This document shows, piece after piece, positions 49,809 to 59,645 of a stretch of 64,000 bases of DNA. Made by a program: the position numbers and the translations under genes. The number at the start of each line of letters is the position of its first letter. The first letter of the stretch is position 1. The notes below the pieces were generated by a model. It was not told the DNA's origin and did no database searches. It was given only the letters and a program-made list of their open reading frames with translations. Where the stretch lies: NCBI GenBank assembly GCA_023055505.1, contig JALIRH010000001.1, forward strand, positions 97,185,034 to 97,249,033. The letters run 5' to 3'. This DNA comes from Callipepla californica brunnescens. Lineage: Eukaryota > Chordata > Aves > Galliformes > Odontophoridae.

Positions 49809-50138
49809 CGGTTGCGCGGCCAGGGCGGCGGCGGCGCCCAGCGGAAAGTCCGGAGGGGGGAAAGCGATCGCCGCCCCCGTGTCGCGGGAGGAGGAAGCGA
49901 GCGGCCGGGCCGCCGGTCCCGAGGCGCGCGGTGCTGCCCGGAGCTCGACGAGCCCGCCGGCGCCGCGGCCGGGCCGGAGGTGCAGCCGGGGCCCTGCCGA
50001 GGAACCCCGAGCCGGGTTCCCGCAGCCCGGCCCGAGTGGATGTGCGGCCCGCGGGGAGGCGGCGGCGGCGGCCTCTCCATGGGCGGGTGAAGGCGGCGGG
50101 AGCCGCCTGTGTGAGCGCCGGGCCGGCGGGCAGCGCAG

Positions 50139-50152
50139 CCAGCAGGGGGCGG
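50139..50152 (+). promoter_or_regulatory. CTCF core motif
   Basis: CCAGCAGGGGGCGG fits the CTCF core consensus CCASYAGRKGGCRS at every position. It ends 11 bases before the candidate ATG at 50164. CpG-island CTCF sites of this type commonly mark promoters and loop anchors. Occupancy cannot be judged from sequence. Confidence 0.7.
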
Positions 50153-50163
50153 GCGGGGAGGGG
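50145..50163 (+). other. G-quadruplex motif ending at a start codon
   Basis: The runs G5, G3, G4 and G4 are joined by single-base loops (C, C, A), the most stable class of G4 pattern. The last G is directly followed by ATG at 50164. It overlaps the CTCF core and forms GC boxes for Sp1-type factors. In the mRNA it would sit just ahead of the AUG. Confidence 0.75.
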
Positions 50164-50435
50164 ATGAGCGCCGCAGCCGCCGCCTCTGCGGGAGCCGCCG
50201 TCGCCTCCTGCAGCGGGGCAGAGGGCGGCTTCTTCTTCCTCTCCGGCGGCTCCGCTCCTGCCGGGGCCATGGGGCCCGAGGAGGGCTCCGGCGGCGCGCT
50301 GGCAGCCCTGCCCCCTCCGCCGGGCTGCCGGGGCCGCTACCAGCTGCTGCTCTCGGGGAAGGCCCTGGCCGACAGATACCGGAAGATTTACACGGCGGCG
50401 CTGAGCGATCGGGAGCTGGGCGGACACCCGGGCAG
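50164..50435 (+). CDS. First coding exon of an unrecognised protein-coding gene
   Basis: The frame begins with an Ala- and Ser-rich stretch (MSAAAAASAGAAVASCSGAE), then a Gly/Pro-rich linker, then a less biased segment reading CRGRYQLLLSGKALADRYRK followed by IYTAALSDRELGGHPG. The last segment is ordinary folded-protein sequence and probably starts a conserved domain. The exon ends ccgggcag, directly before gtaacg, a good splice donor, giving 90 codons plus two bases (phase 2). Two ATGs are plausible: 50164, and 50269 with a stronger context (gccATGg), which would give MGPEEGSGGALAALPPPPGC at the N-terminus. The frame is also open upstream to 49594, but that is uninformative in such GC-rich DNA. 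I do not recognise the gene. No signal peptide or membrane segment is visible. Later exons lie beyond the window. Confidence 0.75.
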
Positions 50436-53400
50436 GTAACGCGCTGCTCTCCCCCCGCGGTGCGGAACGGGCCCTTCCCCGAGCTGCCTAACCGCTCGTC
50501 GCCCCGTGCCGTGCGGCCTCGGGTGGGGGTGGGGGCGGCGGCGATGCGGCCGCCCGGCTGCCTTCCCCGCCCTGCAGCCCGCCCGCCGTCACGGCGCAGA
50601 TGGCGCTGCCGTTCCCGAGGCCGGCGGAGCGCTCACCTGCGGCCGCCTCCCCTCCCCCTCCTCCCGCGGGGCTGGAGCGGGAGCACGCCCAGATCGAAAC
50701 GGAGCTCTGCATCCTCCCTTCCCCGCTGTCTCCGTGCCCAAACGTGCCGGTCCCCCCCCTCCCCTCCCGCCATCCTTTTCCGCGGGGATGCTGTCCCCCC
50801 CCCACTCTGCCTGTTGCTCCACCGCCGCTCACCTGCGCCAGTAAACCGGCGGTGTGGGGCTGCCGGAGCCGTCTCCCCGCTCATTGCTTCTCACCGCCCC
50901 GCCCGGCCTCGCGGGCGGCCCCTTTGTGCTGAAGGGTGGCCGTGCTTTGGCATCCCCGGTGCGCCCCATTGTTCCTCTGCGGGGGGATGTTGGGGTTTTG
51001 GGTGGCACGAGAACGGGCGGTTCCTGCCTGAGAATGCCTGAGCTCTGTGAGGCCGTGGCGGGGCCTGATTGTAGGTGATGCTCAGGTTGCTGCTTGTTGT
51101 AAGTTGGTAATGGCTGTGTTACTCCGTCCCTACATCTCTGGGTGTTTTCTGCTTTCTTTTTCTTTCTTTTTTTTTCCTGCATGTGTCTCAGCTGAGCAGC
51201 AGGAGTTGTTCCCTAAAGGAGAATGTGTATAAGAGGGGAATATTGTAAGGAACTAGAGGATTAATGCAACTTTCTCGAATTGCTCTTGACCGGTGTCACA
51301 AACGTGGACTTACAGAGATGTTTCTAATTACAGAGCTCTCCTCAGAGTATCTGACAGAGAAACTATGCACACACACACATATACATGTATAAGCATACTA
51401 TTATATACTCTGCGCCTATGTATATGCTGTCTATATATCTCTAGTGTGTGTAGATGTACACTATTTCCATGCATGGTACCCGTCAGAGTGTTCTTACCCT
51501 CGTTATCCCTTAGACAAGTGTTTCTTCTTTTTCCTTCACATCTTTTCCTGCTTTTGGGCGCGTTACTCTGGGACTGCAGGTGCTTGCTGTATGCAAGTCT
51601 GTGTTGAACTTTAATCAGGCATGTGATTGCTCTGTGGCATTCAGGCATCTACCTGAATTTTGTTTACCTTGACACGACTGCATTGCTTAGAGCTGTAGTT
51701 TTCTATTTGTCCTGTCATCAGTGGTTTCTGGTTTCATAGTAATTCAACAGGTATCTTTTCAACATGCTGTTGCAGAAAATAAGGGCTTTAAGTGTCAGTC
51801 TCAGTGTTTCTTTTAATGTTAAACTGTGAGGTTTTATAAGTTGTATTCTTTCTGATTTTGTTTTTGATTAGCAGGTTATTTTGAGGCTGACAATGAAACA
51901 GTGACATTGAGAAGTTACTGTATACCTTCAGTTTTGGAGACTAGTCACTTGTTGGCTACATTGTGTCTTCATAGAGCAAATCCAAGAGGCATTGAATCCC
52001 TCTGAGCGGGGGAAGGGATTGTCTCAAGGTCAATGACTGCTAGTTGCTTCTGGGCAATACAGCCAATCCTGGATAGTAGAACTTCTAAGAGGTTTAATAC
52101 TTATTGTTAGCTAGTGCCTTCTCTTGATACTGACCCCCAGCATCTCTTGTATTGGACTGATGGCAGTCAAGATAGGTGCTGCTCATAATCTCCACCCTTT
52201 TTCTGTATCAGCATCAAAACATTCCTGCTGGAGGTTTGAGAGTTTCAGCTACTTAGTAGTATTCAAAAAGAAATTTCAGAACTGCTTTCTACAACTGTCT
52301 TTTGAAGTTAAAATGATAAAGATCTCCGACACTTTCTGAAGAGGTATCATAAATCAGTTTGTGCTTCCATGTAGCTACTACAGCAAAGTGTCAGATAGGT
52401 AAAATTAATACTACTTATAAACCTTATTGCCTTAACCTCCAATTAATCTATATGGAAAATCTAACCCTGTTAATCTGTCTCTTAAGAGTGTTTGTGGCTA
52501 TAATAATATGTTGAAGTAGCTTAAGCTAAAATTGGCTTTTAGACATTAATAACATCTGCCTGTGTACTGAGAAGACTTTTTACTATGAAGAGTCATAGCA
52601 CAACCTTCTTACAATATGTTGACATAACATCTTTGTTTTAAGCCTGCGGAACTGTGTTGTGCACACTTAAAATAGTGTGGTCAGTGCCTCACTGAGCACT
52701 TTTATTCTGACCCTGATTTAAATGCTTATGAGGTACTAGAAAACAGTATCAGAGTGCTGGTGCACGGACAGGGAAATGAGGCATTGTGAAGGATGTGTAA
52801 AAGCTCTGTGTAAGATTAATTTCACATTTGCAAGGTGTTTGTGCTAGCTGTCATCTGAAAGCAGCGAATGTCACGTGCTGAGTAGGATGGAGTAATTGGC
52901 TTTGAAAGAGAGCTAGCAGTGCTTTGCTTTTCCTCAGGTAGTGCTGGCTGTGGTGTTATGAACACTTTGGTGTCCAGAGGAGGCAGTTTGGTTGCTATGC
53001 TTGTTGCCCCACTGTGTTGATATTATTTATATAGTCTCTTGCAGTAACAGATTAGAGACTTGTGCTGGGTTAAAATTAACTTGGCAAAAATGGTTTGTTG
53101 TAATCCAGACTAATTCCGCGATGTGACTCACCTTGTGATCATACCCAGGCGTGTGACAGCGTGAGGGGAGGGGCTGCACAGGGTCTCTGTATGGAGAGGT
53201 GGGGAGGAGGAGAGAAGAAACTTCTCCTGTCACCTGTGCCAGGCTAACAGCTTTATGAGAGGGAACAGGAAAATGTATCTAATCCTGTAATTGAACATCA
53301 CACTCTATCAGATGACTTGACAAGTACATTTCCCACTGATATTCAGGGTTGGTCTGGAAGGTGAATGTATTCTGAGTGTGCCAGTTTGTAGTCCCTGCTT

Positions 53401-55319
53401 TGTGGCTACTGAAGTAAGTGAAAATGAGTATCAGTGGCATTATGGTTGGTGAGGTCGTGGAGGTCTCTAAAGCTGTAGTAGGAAGTATGAGGACAAGTGA
53501 AAACTTTGTCATTGCTACATTAACTCACTCTTGCTGAGTGGATGAAACTGTCAGCTCTCTGTACCTAAGGATAAGAGAAGTTGTTAACTGCATTTGCTCC
53601 TGAAACTTTGTATGTGCAAAATAGCGTACTTGGACATCGAGAATATTTTTTGTTTCACTGTCTTCAAATGTAACACTGAAAATTTAATCCTTGGAAACAT
53701 TCTCATTTGCTGTTGCTATCTCTTTTGTACATTTCATGATTGTTCTTGAACTGTCAGTCCCTTCCCTTTTACTTGTTTACTCTCAGAAAGATCAGGGAGA
53801 TTTATTGTGTTCTTTGTAACCTTTTCTCAAATACAGATTGAAGCAAATTTTCAGTGGCTCATGTGTGGCCTGTCTTGCGAAGATTTTTCTTTACAATTTT
53901 GATTAATATGAGCATATATTACAATGATAATATTTTCTGTAGTAGTAATAGTTTCCTACTCATTTCTGAACATTTCCCATCTGTTTTACAGCTTATCAAT
54001 TGATCTTTACCAAACAGATTTTTCTTCTTTTGTCTGAAGAACATGAACTGAGCAACCGTAGAAGTAGCATCATGCAGATCCAGGCATCATTTCTGAATAG
54101 GTCCTTCTTCAATTCCATATGCATTTTAAATTACTTGTGAGGACTGTCTGGATTTCTGTAGTAATATTAGGTATCAGAGATGCAGCAGTATTTACTGAAC
54201 AATAGTCAACATTGAGTATGCTCTTTATGGACCTTACTAAAGGGATTCATCCTGCTGAGCTCTCCGGATTCTTAATTTCACTGGAAACATCCTGTCAATT
54301 AGTTTAAAAGCATTAGGGCCTAGAAATATGGCTTTTTTTTTTTTTTTCTGGGTTACTTTTTTTTTTTTTTTGTTACTTCTCTGCTAGGATTACTTCTCTT
54401 GAATTCAGTCATCCACAGGAGGATTGAAAAAAAAAGAAAAGCTTGTATTTGTATTCTGGAGGAACCAAGCAAACAACAACAAACAACACAAAAAAACAAC
54501 AAATGTAATGTTGTGAAATGGCTTGCTGTGAGACTTAAGATATCAATAATAACTGAAATACAAGATTTCTGCTGTTGACCAGAAATCAGATTGCTGTTTC
54601 TTCAGCCATTTTGAATGAAGAAGAGGCAGCCAACTTTTGTTTTTATGATCTTTTCAACTGTATAATGATGAAATTTTTGGAGGCTGGCCAGCTCATCTAT
54701 TTTTGCATTGCTGAATGATGCATCCTTTGGTGCAAGTTTGTCACTAGTGCTTTGTTTAGGCCTTTCACAGTTAGGTGGAAGACTTAAGTTTTCCCTTATG
54801 CCCCTTCTTATGTGCAGTAATGCAGTGCTTATTTGACTGGGGAATGTTTTAAATATTTGTTTCCAAAATTTTATTGGAGAAATGGTACTGCAACGCTTCA
54901 CCTTTCTACTGCCAAGCTGTTAAAGAGTGTGTAGATGCATAGAAACCGTATTTGGGTGTGTGAGATGTGTGTTGATTTGTTAGCTGGTACATCAAAAAGC
55001 CTTTTTTTTTTTTTTTAAATCTGAAATCTTCACAGAAGCTGTAAGCTCTTGTTTTGAGACTTGATGTTGTCTCTTGTTAACTGTTTTTCTATTTTTTTTT
55101 TTTAATAAAACTATAACTGCAAGAAGCTTGGAAGAATTCGTTTGATTGAACAAGACTAATATACGTAGAGACTAATAAAATTATTATTGAGGTATTTATT
55201 GTGAAGAATTATGTGATCTTTATTCCTGTAAAAAAGATTGCCTTCCCTGTTTTTTGATTCTTGTGTTTTGTAAATATCATTTTACTTCCTTTGTGGATAT
55301 TAGGACTAGCAGACTTGAA
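50436..55319 (+). other. Intron 1, 5' part
   Basis: The intron opens with gtaacgcgctgctc. The first 500 bp are still CpG-rich, then composition turns AT-rich. No second exon was recognised. A GC- and purine-rich block at about 53,090-53,230 stands out and is listed under findings. T tracts lie at 54333-54347, 54357-54371, 55004-55016 and 55091-55103. Confidence 0.6.
54333..54371 (-). repeat. Paired T tracts (15 bp and 15 bp)
   Basis: Two runs of 15 T are separated by ctgggttac. They are likely replication-slippage microsatellites. No transposon body adjoins them. Confidence 0.85.
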
Positions 55320-56990
55320 ACTAACTTGAACTAGTTAGTGAAGTCCCTTGTAATTCTGTTTTTGAGGGCACTGAGGTCCATCAGTGCTGGTCACTTCTGA
55401 AGTATCACTTCTTAAGAGCACAGCAGGTCCAAAATGTTGCAAGTTGAGCAGCAAAGGTAGAAGGTCAGCCTGGCTGATCAAGGATTTTCTAGAGCTTAGG
55501 CTGAAAATTGAAGTGCATGGCCACTGGAAGTGAGGTTGAGTGACATGGGAGAACTGCAGCAATGCTGTTGGATGTTGAAGGGAGATAATTAGAGTCAAAG
55601 CAGGTCAGTACTGTGGGAGGAAAACAGAAAAGGCTTTTTGAATTATGTTACCAGCAAAAGGAGGACCAGAGATTGGTGAGGACGGTCACCTAACAAATAG
55701 GGTAGCAAACAAAGCTTAATGTCTTCTTCACCGCTGTCTTCAACACTGAAGGTGGGTCCTTGGGATCTCCAGAGCCGTGAGTTGGAGAACTATAACTACA
55801 AGAATGATAAATTCTCGACTACCTCTGAACTTATGTAGGATTTGCTGCTCTGGCTGAATGCATTTAAGTCTGTGGGGCCCAATGGGATTCATCTAAGGCT
55901 CAGAGCTGGCTGATGTCATTATGAAAACTCTCCAGATTTCCAAGAAAAAATAATTGGAAGAGGTCTCAGTCAACTGGAAGTTTGCAGATGTTGTCTCAGA
56001 TTTCAAGAGCAAGAAAGAAGACGTTGGTAATTACAGGCCTGTCAGTCTCACTACAGTGCCTAGAATTGTGGATAAAGTTATTCTGGGAGTTAGTGAAAAA
56101 CACTTGAAAGACAGTGCAATCATTGAACAGCTGACATGTTCATGAGGAGAAAGTCCTGTTTAATGAACTTAATATTCTTTTATGAGAAGGTTATTCTCCT
56201 CATTGACTAAGGGAAGCTAGTAAGTGTAATTCAGCAATGCTTTTGATACTATTTGCGTTCAGATTTTTAATTATGAAGTTATTAAATAAAATAAACTTCT
56301 GTATGAGGCAAGAAGATTTTTGCTTTCTGGATTACAACAGATTCTTGGTTTCACTGACACCTAGGACAGCCTTGATGCTCTTATGTTAAGAAACCAGAAA
56401 TTAAGTTCATCTCTTTACTGCAACAAATGAAATTCATGATATTGGCTAGCTTGCCCAGTGAAGGAGTTGTCTTGCTCTGTTCTGATGCAGCCTCAAGCAC
56501 TGTGTGCAGTTTTGGATGCCACAGTACAAGAAAGACCTAAAACTACAATGTATTAGAATGTGACCAAAGGAGGGCTATGAAAATAGTGAAGAGACTAGAG
56601 GGCAAGATGTGTGAGGAGCAGCTGAGATCCTTTGATTTGCTTAGCTCACAGGAGACTGGGAGAAGGATTCATAGTGGCCTGCAGATTTTCACCAAGGGAG
56701 CGAAGGAGCAGTGCTGAGCTCTGCTCTGGTGGCAGTGATGGGATCTGAGGTAACAGCATGAAGCTGTATCAGGTGGAGGTCAGGGTGGGTGTCAGGGAAA
56801 GGTATTTCACCAGAGGGTGGTTGGGCACTAGAACAGGATCTCCAGGGCAGTGATTATGGCACTGAGCAGCAGGAGTTCAAGGAATGTTAGGACAGCTCTC
56901 ATGGGTATATGGGTGGAATTTTTGGTGATCTTGTGTGAAGCCAGGAGTTGGATTCATTGGATCCCTTTCAGCTCGGGATATTCTGTGATA
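55320..56990 (+). mobile_element. CR1 LINE, ORF2 linker to 3' end, degraded (about 1.67 kb)
   Basis: The sense copy covers the linker after the endonuclease (gagggcactgaggtccatca, aggtcagcctggctgatcaa), the N-terminal side of the reverse transcriptase, and a ragged 3' part. The frame at 55954-56145 encodes the hallmark KKEDVGNYRPVSLTTVPRIV and then EKHLKDSAIIEQL. From about 56,250 to 56,450 the catalytic core is deleted or unrecognisable. From about 56,450 the C-terminal ORF2 region resumes, ending near ggattcattggatccctttc at the CR1 3' end. Many stops show it is old. It lies in the same orientation as the host gene. Confidence 0.85.
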
Positions 56991-57979
56991 TATTGTAAGA
57001 TCAGTTAATACTATCAGTTAATAGGAATTAACTGTCAACTTAATCCATGTATTTTATATATCTCTTCTTTACCTTGTATTGTGATAATGCTAATGGGTTT
57101 ACAGAGTAGTTACTTCTGAGACGCTATAGTAGATGCTTAGTCTAACATGGTTTCTATTTCTGTGGTATTTGCGTGGAAGGCATAATAAACGCTGGAAAGA
57201 AGCAACTGATGACAGGGTTACTAATAAACCAAGTGGATAAAAAAATCTCAGAGTGAAACCACTGTGTCAAGTAAACAAAATTTGAGCGCGTTTGAAAGGA
57301 CAAAGCATGGAATCTGCAAGGCAAATATTCAGTTTTTCTGAATTGCTAGAAACAAATATCCATTTTTGCAGAAATGATCATGGAATTTTATTCAGAAATC
57401 TAGTGGTGCCACAAGATGTCTTTATCCTGTTTGTAGTCATCCACCCTTGTGTTTATGACAAGGGAAGTGTGTAGTTTGGAAAAGAAAGAATGCGCATGAT
57501 AGAATTAATTGTCGGGTTTTGTTATTTCCTTTGGACTACAAAATAATACTGTATGGGACCTCTTGTTTTTCTGTCGCCATTTCAATTGCAGGCCAGCAGG
57601 AATTCAGCAGAATTCTCTAAAAAACTGAAACTAAGTTTTCTAGCTCTGAAGCTGTGCTCGTAGAAGAGTGTGTCCAGTAACAGCAGCTACTTGTGTGAAC
57701 TCTTAGTGACAATGGCAAATCTCTCAGCTTTGCCAACACACCTGATTCAGTTAGTAGCTTTATACTTCTGGTAGTTAACTGTGTTACATTCTGTGTTACA
57801 TTAAACTCACATACATTGCATGAGCATTTTACTAAAGTTCACAAGACTTTGGAGTTCTAATACATGAACCATTCAAAAAAAAAAAAAAAATCCCCAAAAC
57901 CTATAAATACAGACTCCTAAAGGATGAGATAAATTGGTATATTAAATTCCTCCTGCAAGATATTTTAAGGCACATGTGA
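56991..57979. other. Intron 1 sequence without recognised features
   Basis: About 1 kb of AT-rich intronic sequence. A 60-codon frame at 57292-57474 has no recognised domain. An A tract lies at about 57876-57890. Confidence 0.55.
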
Positions 57980-58432
57980 AATGAGGAGGTGATGCAATCT
58001 AACATGACTTCATCAAGGGCAGATCATGCCTAGCCAGCTGGTGACTTCTGTGATGAGGTGACAGCATTTGTGGTCCAAGGAGGGATAACTGATATCATGT
58101 ACTTGTGTAAAGCCTTTGGCATGATCCCACACCACATCCTTGTCTCTAAATTGGTGAAATGTGTATTTGAAGGCTGGACAACTTGGTGGATGAAGAATCT
58201 GTTGTATGATCGCAGCCAAAGTGTTGTGATCAATGGCTCTATGTCCAGATGGAGGCCAGTCACGAGTGATGTCCCCCAGGGGTCCATCTCGGGACCAGTG
58301 CTTTTCAACATCTCTATCAACGATAGACAGTGGGATCGAGTGTGCCCTCAACAAGTTTGCCAATGACAACAAGTTGAATGGTTGTAGGGTGAATAACCCA
58401 AAATAGTGGTACTCAGAAAGAGTAGTGAAGAA
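57980..58432 (+). mobile_element. CR1 LINE reverse transcriptase core fragment
   Basis: The sense copy starts with the segment that encodes TSSRADHA-like sequence in a shifted frame and continues at 58058-58366 as an open 102-codon frame carrying reverse transcriptase blocks: [20 protein letters not shown] (the SKAFDTVPH block), then [20 protein letters not shown] (the GVPQGSVLGP block). The catalytic FADD box that follows is mutated (gccaatgacaac). This copy carries the part missing from the CR1 at 55.3-57.0 kb but is a separate insertion or a displaced piece. Confidence 0.9.
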
Positions 58433-58541
58433 TATGGTATATTTTGTCAGGCTTATATGGATGGTACACAGACAACTGGTGAATAAAGAGAGGCTCACCT
58501 TTTCCGGACAGTTGAGGTTCACTGATAACTCCACAGAGGAG

Positions 58542-58561
58542 GGATCTCCAACAGGAGATCC
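58542..58561. repeat. Perfect inverted repeat, 8-bp arms
   Basis: GGATCTCC and GGAGATCC are separated by AACA. Confidence 0.9.
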
Positions 58562-58601
58562 TTCCCCAGAGCTGGTCAGCCCTTAAATGGGATCTGGGAG
58601 A

Positions 58602-58620
58602 GGTGGAGCCAGGCTCCACC
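58602..58620. repeat. Perfect inverted repeat, 9-bp arms
   Basis: GGTGGAGCC and GGCTCCACC are separated by a single A, 40 bp after the previous hairpin. Confidence 0.9.
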
Positions 58621-59579
58621 CCTTCCAATCACACAGGTGCATTGCCTTCACCTGTGCTCCTGTGGCTGACTCAGTGCTTGCCTCAGGTGATCAATCAGTG
58701 GTTCATGCCATGATTCAACAGTTCCCATACAATTGTTAAGAATGGAAAGAAGGGATGCCACTCAGAGGGACTCAGACAGATATACAAAATGTTTTCCAAA
58801 TGACTTGAAGTAGAATAGTTACCTTGCATCTAATTTAATAGATAACATTGCAGCTAATAAGTGGAAAAACTGCATAATTACAGAAAAGACACCACACCTA
58901 TCTGTGGTTGTAACTGAGAAACCGTTCTCTTTGTGCAGAAAATACTAGGTAGAGTTGCTTCCTTGTGTGTTCTTTGCTTCGAAAACAGCAAAAATATATC
59001 AAATGTTTTGATTTATAAAAGGGAGTTTATATAGATAGTGCTTTGTGTTTCTGCAGTCCCCTTCTAGTTAAATACAAATCAAATCAATTTTGCATTTGGT
59101 GTTAGTTTCATTTCCAGTGCATGCAGTGTCTAGTTTTCAGACCATAGAGGAGAATTTTAGGGAGGATATTCCAGTAGTCTGAATAAAATACTTCTCCCGT
59201 AGGCCTCAAAAAATTTGTTTTTCAAGGAAAAATCTGATTGTGCAATGCCCTTGATTTAGCACAAGCAGTACATTGCAACAACTAAAACATTGGTGTCTTA
59301 CCAATATGATTCTCATCTTGAATTTATAACACAGCGTCACACCAGCCAGAACGTGGACTACTTGGCTGCTTTTATTCTAGATGTTGCTACAGCAGTGTGG
59401 TTTTGAAACTGTTAAAAAAAGAAAATGACACTGTGAATTGGTGCTGCTGAACAGCACAGGCTGGTGTCAGAGGGAAGGGCAGATATGGGGAGCAGTAGCT
59501 GTGTCAGTGCTTCTGTCTCTGTCCTAGGTCCTGAACAGTGCGATCTCTTAGGTGGGGTTTTCAGTGCTGGAGTTGGGAT

Positions 59580-59645
59580 TGTAGATGAAAAAGTTTGTAG
59601 ATGATGCAAAGCTGGGAAGCGTTACAAGTGTTACTGAAGATAATA
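59580..59645 (+). mobile_element. Short CR1 reverse transcriptase fragment
   Basis: The sense sequence aaagtttgtagatgatgcaa encodes KFVDDAKLG, the CR1 catalytic FADD box, with one Ala-to-Val change. The piece is about 65 bp. It duplicates a box already present in the 57,980-58,432 copy, so it derives from another element. Confidence 0.6.

Larger units (their letters stand above)
49620..50930. promoter_or_regulatory. CpG island promoter
   Basis: Composition changes abruptly from AT-rich DNA to very GC-rich, CpG-dense sequence at about 49,620 and falls back by about 50,930. Within it lie an NRF1-type site, GC boxes, a CTCF core, G-quadruplex motifs, an open coding frame and a splice donor. This is the typical arrangement of a broad, TATA-less vertebrate promoter with its first exon and the start of intron 1. 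The transcription start cannot be fixed from sequence alone; about 49,780-50,150 is my estimate. Confidence 0.95.
58433..59579. other. Intron 1 sequence with two adjacent hairpins
   Basis: The part at about 58,480-58,740 is unlike ordinary intron: it is GC-richer and holds two perfect inverted repeats, suggesting a fragment of an LTR or DNA transposon that I could not place. The rest is AT-rich without recognised features. Confidence 0.5.

Noticed and set aside
49451..50427. Long minus-strand open frames (209-274 codons) across the CpG island
   Set aside because: GC-rich DNA has few stop codons, so all six frames stay open here. The minus-strand products are Pro/Arg/Ala-rich throughout and have no folded-protein segment or splice signals.
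55335..55598. 87-codon minus-strand frame
   Set aside because: It is the antisense of the CR1 ORF2 linker region.
58013..58534. 173-codon minus-strand frame
   Set aside because: It lies antisense to a CR1 reverse transcriptase fragment, which explains the length by codon-complement bias.
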